This document shows positions 11,479 to 20,660 of a stretch of DNA of 64,000 nucleotides, piece by piece. A program made the position numbers and the translations under genes. Each line of letters starts with the position of its first letter. Position 1 is the first letter of the stretch. The DNA is taken from assembly GCA_029990175.1 (NCBI GenBank), contig JARKIP010000049.1, positions 11,820,001-11,884,000 on the forward strand. The letters run 5' to 3'. This DNA is from Petunia secreta. Taxonomy: Eukaryota > Streptophyta > Magnoliopsida > Solanales > Solanaceae. Below the pieces are notes generated by a model, which was given only the letters and a program-made list of their open reading frames with translations, did not search any database and was not told the DNA's origin.

Positions 11479-11930
11479 TGTGAAACAGTTTCATACAATT
11501 ATTAACTGTATCAGATAGCTAAGTTGACATAAAAACAGTTGAAATTATCTTCACTACCTCAGCAACCACGTGTGAAAGTGTATCACTTCTAACTAGTCAG
11601 ATTCAATAACAAAGAAACAGTAAAACACAATTGTGAAACAGTTTGACACAATTATTAACTGTATCACATAGCTAACTTAACACAGAAACAGTTGAAATTA
11701 TCTTGACTATCTCAGCAACCACTTGTGAAACTGTATCACTTTTAGCCATTCAGATCCAATTTGGAAAAAAAATAAAACATAAAGGTGAAACAGTTTCATA
11801 CAGTCATGAAACAGTTTTCATACAGTCATGAGACATTCTGCTACAGACAGCTAAATTTATTAAAAGTTCACGCAGCAATTGTCAAACTGTATCACTTCTA
11901 ACACTTCAGATTCAATGACAAAGAAAGAAC
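11479..11930. repeat. about 153-bp tandem repeat between the convergent MULE genes
   Basis: A unit starting TGAAACAGTTT (11481) recurs at 11634 and, more degenerate, at about 11785. Copies share AATTATTAACTGTATCA, CAGTTGAAATTATCTT, CTCAGCAACCAC and ACTGTATCACTT. It fills the space between the Ulp1 stop (11291) and the MURA stop (11942), so both transcripts would have to terminate within or near it. No clear polyadenylation signal was identified. Confidence 0.7.
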
Positions 11931-11941
11931 TAAAAAAAGTT

Positions 11942-14900
11942 CTATTTGGGCTTCGGAGGATGTGTGCAAGTTTTTCTGTTGTGTCCTTCGCGACCACAAT
12001 TTGCACACGTAATCTTTGTCCTTTTTGCATGTACTTCCCATTGTGGTTTGTATCTAGTAGTTTTTGGCCTTCCTGGTGGCCGTCTAGCAACTGGCGGGAG
12101 TAGTTTAATTTCTGAAACAAATGCTGGAATCTCCCATCTGCTTTCATCTGGTATCGGATTAACATGGAACTCGTATGTCTTTACCAGGGACTTTGTTGAG
12201 TAGTAGTTACAGCAGTAATCTTCTTCTTCCAGGCCTTTGTACTTTAGAATAGCCAAAGCATGCACACAGGGCAGTTCTTCCATTTGAAATTTTCCACAAC
12301 AGCATGTCCGTTCATTCAGATTAACAATGAATTTTTTTTCACCGTCATAGATAGCTGCTTCATTTCCTGTTGAATGTATCTACAACACACAGGATGATAC
12401 ATTTTTGAAACAGAAAATACAAGCAAGATACAGGATGAAACAACTTAGATACAGTAGAAATGAAACAGTTTCTATTCTACCTTTAGCTGCATAGCTTTGC
12501 TTCTGTATCCATCCAATATTTTGTTGTACTTGAATCCAAGAGGTGTGAATGTCTCATGTGATTTCTTTCTGTTATCATCAGTCCAAGTTCCAATCAGTGA
12601 GCGCATGTACTCCATAAATGCGACTACAAGCATATCACGCGCATCCCTGTTGACTGCATTCAAAGATTCTGCAATGTTTGATGTCATTGTAAACCCCCTA
12701 TTTACTGTTGAATGCGCCCTTGACCATTTCTGGTATCCAGCATTTAGCAAGTATGCTTTGATACGTTTATCCATTTTTTCCACACTGTTCATGTATGTGT
12801 CAAATTCATGTATGATGTATGCCTTTGCCATACTGAAGAATGTTTGATGGAGCTTGTCTTCACATTTCTTGAACTTAGTCTTGAGGTTGTTCCACAAGTG
12901 CCATATGCATGCATAGTGTGGGACCTGAGGATATATGATTGTAGTAGCCTTAATTATGCTTTCATTACGGTCTGACACAACGCACATGTTTTCTCTCTCA
13001 CCGTAAGCATTTTTGAACTTTTCAAAGAACCATTGCCATGAGGCATCGTTCTCTGAATCAACAATTGCATACGCAAGCGGCAATATGCTACCTATGGACA
13101 GAAACAGTAAGATAAATATTTGAAACAGTGCCACACAAGTAGAAATTGTAACAGTCTGATTCAAATAGAAAGCTTAAAGTTCTCAAAGAAACTGATAGCA
13201 AAAATCTGTTAATATTTTTGATACAAAGTGAAAGACTGTGATACAGATAAAACATGATTTAATAGAGAGAAATAGATGGCTTTAAAAAGTCTGTGGCAGA
13301 GTTCAAACGGTTTGATACAAAGGTGATACAAAAATTGAAGCAGTCTGATACAAATAAACCATGTGTCTGAAAAACCCTGATACCAAAGCTGGAAATAGTT
13401 TGATACAAAAGTGAACCAGTCTGATACAAATAAAAGATGATGAAACAGATAATATATGGTCTTAAAAATCTTGATAACAAAGTTCAAACAGTCTGATACA
13501 AAGCTGAAACAGTATGAAACAAATGAGAGATGCTGAAATATTACGACACAAACAGTTGAAACAGTATGATACAACAGGTACTGTTAGAAATCAATTTACC
13601 TGCTGCATCTAATGTACTTGCTACTAGGAATGTTCCTTTGTGCGCTGCTTTTAGGAAGCTACCATCAACAACTACGATTGGTTTGCAATGTTGAAATCCC
13701 TTTATTGAAGCATTCAAAGCAACAAAAGCGTACTTGAACAAATGGTCCTCACTTGCATGTAAAGCAACAACTGACCCTGGGTTTCTCTGCTCTAACATAT
13801 AAAGGTAACTTGGCAGCTTCTTGTAAGATTCAGTTGGGTCTCCTCGTATCATTGCAATGGCCATTTCTTTTGCTCTCCAAGCCTTCATATAATCTATGTG
13901 TATACCGTAACACCTCTGCATTTCATCCATTATCTCTTTAGGCTTGTAGGTCGACTTTGCGTCATCAACCCTGTCCTTGACAATCATACCAATCATTCGT
14001 GATGTAAGCTGCGCTTGCCCATAAACTCTTTCTTTGTATGGACATGTGTGTTCATTGTTGAATTCTCTAACTTTGAACAAACTTGATGAATTCAAGCTTG
14101 ACGCCCTAAATTTCCATTTGCAATTTTCACCTTTGCATATCAGGCAGTAGCTGCAGATACAGTATGATACAGAAAGTGTTACATGATACAGAAAGCTTCA
14201 GAAATTAAGTAACAGATACAAAATTGTACGGTATTATACAAATACAATTTCTAACAGCCATGTATGATATAATCAGAGATGGTAGAGTTATAAATCAGAT
14301 ACAATGTGATACATAATTCACACATTGTATCTTACATATAAATTGTTATTGCTTGAAACAAAATACATATTTCAGATACAATATAGAAACTGTTTGTTCA
14401 TGAAACAAACTCATGATACAGGTACACAGAAACAGATACAATGATAGAATGTGAAATAAATTGATACAAAACAAAAATACTGATATCAAGAACATTTCTT
14501 AGAGTACTTATGATACAGTTACACAGAAACAGATACAATGATACAATTTGAAATAAATTGATACAAAACAAAAATACTGATATCAAGAACATTTCTTAGA
14601 GTACTTATGATACAGTTACACAGAAACAGATACAATGATACAATTTGAAATAAATTGATACAAAACAAAAATACTGAGATATAATACCTTGTTGCGCTTG
14701 ATCTCTCAACCTTAAACTGAACCTTTTCTGTTATTGCAAATCGTTTCATGGCCATTACTACAGTGTTTTTGTTAATGTACACTTGGCCCTCTACTATCTC
14801 GTTTTGCAAGCTATTGGTAATTACTGCAACTTCTTCTACCTCGTGCTCATCAGAAGTTCCTTTAATCAGTAGTTCTACCGTTTCAGCACTACTGATAAGC

Positions 14901-15322
14901 GTATCATCAATGTTCGTGTTTATATTGGAACTGTTTCTATCAGTATCAACACAGTCTCCCACTGTATCACGACTCCTTATGCTTTGTCTATCACTCCAGA
15001 ACCCTTGATCCTCAACAATATCTTCCAGTGTGATACAAAGTGGATAGATTTCTATTCCTTTTTTCTCTATTTTCAATCCTGTATACACTAAAACACCCAT
15101 GTCATTGTGTATTTCTAAACCCGGACTTTTTTCCATTACCTTATACTTTATTTTAACAATTTTTCTCGTCAGATCAATGTTCAGTTGCTTCGCAACTGTA
15201 TCACGAAGCATCTGAAAGTTTGAATCTGGATTTATCGCGATTGCATCAACTACAAAATCAATATAATTGTCGAATTTGTCCCATCTTCCACTATGTTTTA
15301 GTAGAATTTGTATTTGTGCCAT
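11942..15322 (-). CDS. MURA-type transposase of the MULE (4 exons)
   Basis: Minus-strand exons are 14688-15322, 13600-14150, 12481-13091 and 11942-12379; all introns are GT-AG with agreeing phases, giving 744 aa without a stop. The first 211 residues resemble the PB1-like/MuDR amino-terminal region (GRWDKFDNYIDF, QLNIDLTRKIVKIKYK). Exon 2 has the MuDR DNA-binding region (CKWKFRAS, EHTCPYKERV) and the first catalytic Asp374 (VVVDGSFLK). Exon 3 has LPLAYAIVDSENDASWQWF, the second Asp436 (VVSDRNESI) and the C-x-H block HYACIWHLWNN. Exon 4 has a SWIM zinc finger (CCCGKFQMEELPCVHA) and a CCHC knuckle (CANCGREGHNRKTC). MURA cuts and moves the element. The third catalytic acid was not assigned with certainty. 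It appears intact. Confidence 0.9.
14414..14680. repeat. 97-bp tandem repeat in MURA intron 1
   Basis: Copies start TGATACAGTTACACAGAAAC-like at 14414, 14511 and 14608, exactly 97 bases apart; the third is partial. Copies two and three are nearly identical, so the expansion is recent. Two long open frames here (14398-14592 and the tail of 14519-15322) are only this repeat read in frame. Confidence 0.88.
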
Positions 15323-15344
15323 ATCTATTGTAAAGTTTCGATTT

Positions 15345-15640
15345 TGATATGTTTAAATTGTACAGCACTCGTAACAGCAACCAGAAACAGAGGCTTGACA
15401 GCTGCGACACAGAGCAGAAACAGACGCGAAACAGAGCAGAAACAGACGCGACACAGTGGAGAAACGGTAGCAGCTTTGTAGAATTGTTGATCGAAAACAG
15501 AGTACGCTGTGTAGAAACAAATAGAAACAGAAAAGTAACGATTTTCAATAGAAACAGAGAAGTAACGGACACAGTGGAGGCAAAGCTAGAGAGAGAAAAA
15601 ACAGAGAGAAAACAAGAAGGGTTTTAGTTTCTGTAAATAG
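15345..15640. repeat. subterminal GAAACAG-rich region at the MURA end
   Basis: Just upstream of the MURA ATG (15322) and inside the right terminus, the plus strand carries many close copies of AGAAACAG, GACACAG and CGAAACAGAGCAGAAACAG. Position fits a MURA promoter/5'UTR and a subterminal transposase-binding array; neither role can be shown from sequence alone. Confidence 0.55.
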
Positions 15641-15705
15641 AGTTGGAATAAAGTATTTATACATTGCTATTTTGCTAGGAAAAATATTGCCATGCATTGT
15701 AATTA

Positions 15706-15767
15706 GAAAAGTATTGCTATTTTTATGTAATTAAGGGTGAAAATTTGTATATTTGTGTAAAAAACCC
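15706..15767 (-). repeat. right terminal inverted repeat of the MULE
   Basis: Read from 15767 on the minus strand it begins GGGTTTTTTACACAAATATA and continues through CACCCTTAATTACATAAAAA. It is followed directly by the second copy of TTTATAATA. Confidence 0.75.
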
Positions 15768-15776
15768 TTTATAATA

Positions 15777-16229
15777 ATAGATAGATATAGATAGATATGT
15801 CTTGCTTTCCATTTAGTCTACACAAACAAAAAAAAATTGTCTCTTTGTATATTTAGTAATCCATCTATTGATAAAATAATGACAGGTTAATTATTATCCA
15901 TTCCAAAATGAATAGAACATTTTTAATTTGAAATTAAAAAATATCAAACTTCTTATTTTACGATTAATTAGATAATTTATAACTACATAAATATATCTCC
16001 AACTTATTTTAGACCATAAATTTTAGCAATATTCTTTTATTTCTTAAATTTTATGTCAAGGTAAAATTATAGCTTGTAATTTGAAATAGAAGTAGTAGTA
16101 AGTTTTTAACTTTAATATTTTGAGACAATCTCGTATGGGAATGATATGAGATGTTTAATTAAAAATATTAAGAATCAAGGATATTTTTAGTATGCTATAT
16201 CGTCAAAACCACAAGTTTGTTTTAAATTG

Positions 16230-16269
<40 letters not shown>

Positions 16270-16340
16270 CAAATCTACATTCCTATATTACAAAAAAATA
16301 ACAATATTTATAAATTACATCCCTTAACAATATTCTTGTA
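15777..16340. other. AT-rich spacer with microsatellites
   Basis: It contains a short TAGA-type run just after the MULE (15777-15798) and a TA dinucleotide run at about 16232-16264. No gene was recognised. Confidence 0.6.
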
Positions 16341-17040
16341 GCATATTTCTCCATTTCCAACAAAAACAAGCGTAGGAAATGTATTTGCCTTTTGTGTTCT
16401 TCCTATGACTCTTTCTATACTTAATTAGACAACACCACCCTCTTCTTCAAGACCCTCCCCCACCACCCTCACACACGTACACAAACAAATCTTTATCTTC
16501 TTTGCAGTTCTCACACCGCCAGCTTCGGTAACTAATTTTCTTCGATCACCAGATAACGGCGAGAATAGTTGTTGTATTTATAGTTGTTTGAATTTGAAGA
16601 CTTTAACTACACTGTTCAGCGGCGATTAGTTGGCGGAGTTGTTCAGATCTATTTGAAGATTTTGTTGTTAGTGTTGAAAAAAGTTTAAAGGTTGGGGGTA
16701 GTGTTGTTGTTCAGATCTGTTTTAAGAGATTTTGCTAAGTGTGAATGGTACTGTACGGACAGTGGATCGCAGTGGTCGTCTTCGCCGGAGTTGGAGATGA
16801 GCGGATTTTCAACGGGTGAGTCATTCAGCGATGATATATTCACTGGTGAGAATTGAAACAGCAGAAGATGATGAAACAGAACGAAATCATTTTTTTGTGT
16901 ATTCCTGTTGCCGAAACCATAAAATCGTGGATGTGTATAGACTTAACGATGGAGCTGCTACTGGTTTTTTTCCTGGTGTTATTACTTCCAGCCGCTCATT
17001 TTTATACAAATGTTATTTTGTAATTAGATGCTAAAAAGAG
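16341..17040 (+). other. unassigned transcript-like segment (possible 5'UTR and first exon)
   Basis: Base composition changes here: a CT/CA-rich leader (CTTCTTCAAGACCCTCCCCC), then purine-balanced sequence with two short overlapping frames. One starts at the ATG at 16747 (MVLYGQWIAVVVFAGV) and one at 16797 (MSGFSTGESFSDDIFTGE). Both stop within 30 codons, and GGTGAGT at the first stop resembles a splice donor. The pattern looks like the first exon of a plant gene whose remainder is missing or lies beyond a long intron. I do not recognise a family. Confidence 0.3.
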
Positions 17041-17119
17041 CAATCTTGATAATAAAAAACAGATTTTTGTAAGTGGAGTTTATTTTTTAGCTTGTAAATG
17101 GAATTTGGTGAACCATTTT

Positions 17120-17390
17120 AGGTTTTGATACAGTCTGAAACGATGTTGCTGAAATGACGTTGAAACAGTATGATACAGTTTGAAATAGCGTTGAAACACT
17201 ATGATACAGTCCGAAACGACGTTGAAACACTATGATACAATCCGAAACGGTGTTGAAACACTATGATACAATCCGAAACGACGTTGAAACAAGCTGAAAC
17301 AACTGTTGAAACAGTTTGATACAGTTTGAAACGATGCTAAAACAATATGATACATTGCTGAAACAACCTGAAATGATACATTGCCAAGAC
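17120..17390. repeat. 31-bp GAAAC/GATACA minisatellite
   Basis: Units starting TTGAAACA begin at 17160, 17191, 17222, 17253 and 17284, exactly 31 bases apart. Each carries TATGATACA and CGAAACG; degenerate half-units extend to both sides. The unit is very close to word runs inside the MULE introns (for example TTGAAACAGTATGATACA at 13556), yet this array is 1.4 kb outside the MULE. Two open frames across it (17230-17424, 17261-17509) are repeat artefacts. Confidence 0.85.
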
Positions 17391-18115
17391 TTGTCCTTTC
17401 CAGTCTTCCCTGCATTCTCGCCATATAACTTGAAATATTGGCAAAACAGCACTTGCCCTTGAAGTATAGCCAATTGCCAAGACTTACAAAATTTTTGCCT
17501 TGAAGTCATGGCACCGGACTAAATAAGGGTATTTTTCTAAAATATTTTTTAGCGCGGGCAATTTTATAAAACCACTACTTATGGAGGGCATGCAGTGAAA
17601 CTTTTTGCAAATTAAGACATGTGACTTGAAAATGCGGTGAGATTTTTTACAAATTAAGACATGTGAATTGAAAATTTGTGCAGAAATGTTGATTATGTCC
17701 TGTTGTTTTAATTTGTTCCCGTTTAGAAAGATACACTAAATCTCAAGTTTTATCGGGCAGCACGACACTTCATCACAAGGTTTGCTGGATCTTTCCAAAG
17801 TTTAATTGTTCATAACAGATGCAAGTGTTGCTTGATTCGTCAAAACTTATGAATAATTTAATAAGATAGGTAGAATGAAGATATTAGAAAATATTAACGA
17901 TTCGTTTAAATTTATGAGTAATTGAACGAACACATGAAAGTTTTCCTTATTCATGAAAACTTACGAGCAAGGGTTGTCGGTGGCAGAACTTGCTAAAAAT
18001 TAAACTTTTGCCGGTTCGACAAACGTGGTGATGGAGTGTTATCCCGCCTAGGAAAACTTTGAATATCGAGTGTACTTTTGCACGAAAGACGTGAACAATT
18101 AAACATCAGCCTATA
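17391..18115. other. spacer, no gene seen
   Basis: There is a short near-duplicate (AAATTAAGACATGTGA at about 17610 and 17652) and nothing else that I could assign. Confidence 0.5.
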
Positions 18116-18400
18116 CACTACTAAAAAAAAACTATCTTTTTCGACCGCCCAATCGGTCGACCCAAATATGGTCGAAAATAGCCATTCGACTGAAATTCGA
18201 TCGAACGTCGACCGACATTCGACCGACTTTTGGTCGAAGAACATGGACTAAAGTGACATGTTCTTCGACCGAAATTCGGTCGAACGTCGGTCTCGAATTT
18301 CGGTCGAAGGCCTATCGACCGAAATTCGGTCGAACAAAATTTCGACCGAAATTAGGTCGAAAGGCTGGTAATTTTTTTTGACCAGCTATCGACCGAAAGT
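18116..18400. repeat. CACTA left terminus with subterminal repeats
   Basis: It includes the terminal repeat at 18116 and many copies of TCGACCGAAATTCGGTCGA and half-units (TTCGACCGA, TCGGTCGAA) between about 18140 and 18400. These are the likely TNPA-binding sites. Confidence 0.88.
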
Positions 18401-18624
18401 CTGTCGAAAACCTGTTAAAACCTGCAACATAAAATCTGAAATTAGCCCTACACCACCTGTAAATTCAGCGACACGCAGAAAAACCAGACAAAACACATTC
18501 ATAAACGATATTCAAACAAGGCTAACAAAGCCAAACAATAGAAAGGAGTCTTTCAACATTAGTTCAAGTGTTACAATAATCAAACAAACTTAACAAATAG
18601 TTTAAAGTTCAACAATCACTACTA

Positions 18625-20450
18625 CTACTGGCTAGAACCCGAACTAGAGTCGGCATCAGACTGAGACGGCGAACGGTGGCGACGTCTGCTCTTGCTCTTT
18701 CCCTTTCCCGAACTATCACGCTTTCCTTTGCCTTTTTTTTGGTTAAAGAGGATTTGTTGCATCATTTCACGCATTTCTGCTTGATGAGCCTCATGTGCTA
18801 AGCGCATAGCTTCATTTTGTCTTTTCAGCTCTCGATCTCCTCTTGCATCCGAGTCATTTTGCATGAGTTTGAGAGCTTGAAGGAGCAGTAGAACACGAGC
18901 CCAAATAGTTCGATTTATGCTTGCCAGATGAATATAGAGTTGCAGGGCCATACGCGGACCCCTTCTTCACCCCTCCGACCGCTTCCAACCATAAATTGGT
19001 TTCTTGCTCGAGCGTTAGCGGTACTGGAGTACTGCTTCCGCATTCAGATTGTTGAGTCGCGGTCCAGTCTTCAACGGCCTTTGTAGCTCTTTCCTGAAAA
19101 ACAGAAATATATCAACGGTACAAATATGAAGTATAAAAGTTGAAGGATTGGCGCGACTTTAGTTTGAATTTAATTACTTACCCAGGTCTCTTTTGCGCGG
19201 GGCTCGACCCAGACTTCTCCGCCCTTTTTATCACTCTTGATATGTCTGATCTTGTGCATTTCAGAGAGTGGAATAGTCCGATTTTCTTGCTTTTCCTACA
19301 AATTAAAGAAGAGAACAAGTTAGATAAAAAATAAACTATTATAGTAATTCTTATAAATTAAATTACTTTACCAAGCACATCTTCTGCGTCGCAGCGCTAA
19401 TTGAGCCACCGGTATGCAGCGATCCACCCTTACTTGATGCCCGCGCTTTCTTCCCTTGTTCGCTCTTCTTCTAAAATTCGGGACTATCCCAATATTGCTG
19501 CAGCTCTCTCCATTGATGATCATAGAGGAAGCCGGGCATTTTCCTTTTTTTGCGCGCATTATACATTGCGTTCTTGAATAACTCCCCGCATTTTCTGGGG
19601 AAGTTAGAACGGACTTTATAGTCCAGAGCCGGATGCCACTTACAATGAACCTGCAATATTCATCAAAATAAAACATAATCATTAGAAAAACCTGCAATTA
19701 GTGATAAACCGTATGCATATTTATCACCTCAAAAGCCTGCATTATCCGCTGCTTTACTTGAGGGGGCACAGCGCCCCAGGATGGCCAGGATTCTTTCCAT
19801 TGAGATTTCATGCATTTCGTCACCACATGAGTAGCATCAGTGTTGGGGCAAAAGCTACATAAAAAAATAGAAGGGTTAATAGAAATACTAACATTTAAAA
19901 ACTTACTACTAAATAGATAAGAACTTCAAAAATAAGATACTTACCTGTTATCCCCCTCGGGATAAATAATCAACCGCCCGTCTTCCCATGTGCCAGGCTC
20001 ACCGATGTAATAAGGCGATCTCGGATTATAGTAAGGAATCTCCTGCTGTAGCGAAGGGCCGGTAGGGCTAGATGGGTCGGAAGGCGGCTGAGTCGACCCA
20101 GACGGAGTAGTGGACTGTGTGAGATCGCCTAGTCTGGGAACGCCCTGGGATGGACCGGCCTGGGTCTCAGTCATGTCATAACTACTGAACTTATGCCGCC
20201 AACCAGGAACGCCCTGAGACATGCCAGGTGGCCTGAAAAAATCTGGACTGTATCCGGCAGATGCTCCTGTAGCAAGCGAATGCGGCACCTGAGACATGCC
20301 GGGTGGCCTGAAAAAATCTGGACTGTATCCTGCAGGTGCTCATGTAGGAAGGTGATGCGGCACCTGAGAGGTAGGAGTGTCCTGTGCCAGCTCACCTGAA
20401 GGCTCACCTGCCTTTTTAGGCCCCCTCCTTCTTGTGAACACTTTCTTCAT
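18625..20450 (-). pseudogene. TNPA-like CACTA gene (Ptta/En/Spm family), with stops
   Basis: Exons inferred on the minus strand: 19945-20450 (starts MKKVFTRRRGPKKAGEPSGE), 19728-19854 (HVVTKCMKSQWKESWPSWG), 19372-19650 (VHCKWHPALDYKVRSNFPRK, GFLYDHQWRELQQYWDSPEF), 19182-19295 (EVWVEPRAKETW) and 19093 downwards (LTLEQETNLWLEAVGGVKKG). The last exon shifts frame and then reads RQNEAMRLAHEAHQAEMREM with a basic, Ser-rich tail. Two in-frame stops are visible: TGA near 20342 in exon 1 and TAG at 19471-19473 after WDSPEF. The family binds CACTA subterminal repeats; this copy should give no full-length product. Confidence 0.85.
20216..20365 (-). repeat. 75-bp tandem duplication in the TNPA-like gene
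   Basis: Two copies, 20216-20290 and 20291-20365, each encode about 25 residues around TGASAGYSPDFFRPPGMSQ. The period is a multiple of three, so the reading frame is kept, but the upstream copy carries the TGA stop. Confidence 0.85.
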
Positions 20451-20660
20451 ACCTGTTGACACATTCACATTACTTAAGGAACAAGTAAATATGTAACATA
20501 CTAGCACATTCCTTGCACAAAAATTAGACGGTTTTAATAGATTAAATAAACACATTCATTGCACAAAAAATAAGAATACAAATATCTTCTTATGTTTATA
20601 ATTATATAAGTACATTAAACTAGCCTATTAATAAAACAAAACATCAAAGTACAGATAAGG

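Larger units (their letters stand above)
5484..15767. mobile_element. complete Mutator-like element carrying Ulp1 and MURA genes (KI-MULE/Kaonashi type)
   Basis: The element is 10,284 bp long and is flanked by an exact 9-bp duplication TTTATAATA (5475-5483 and 15768-15776), the length expected for Mutator. The terminal repeats are degenerate: GGAATTTTTACATAAAAGTA at the left and, in reverse complement, GGGTTTTTTACACAAATATA at the right; the similarity continues through CTTAATTAC. It holds two genes transcribed towards each other, a DUF1985/Ulp1-protease gene (plus) and a MURA transposase gene (minus), with stop codons about 650 bp apart. Both read without a stop across all inferred splice sites. 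MULEs that carry a Ulp1-like protease are known in plants; this copy looks like a recent and possibly autonomous insertion. Confidence 0.93.

Noticed and set aside
17230..17509. Two overlapping minus-strand frames of 64 and 82 aa
   Set aside because: They run through the 31-bp minisatellite and have no domain.
18116..18400. CRISPR-like regularly spaced palindromes
   Set aside because: Spacing is irregular and the units are CACTA subterminal repeats in a plant genome.
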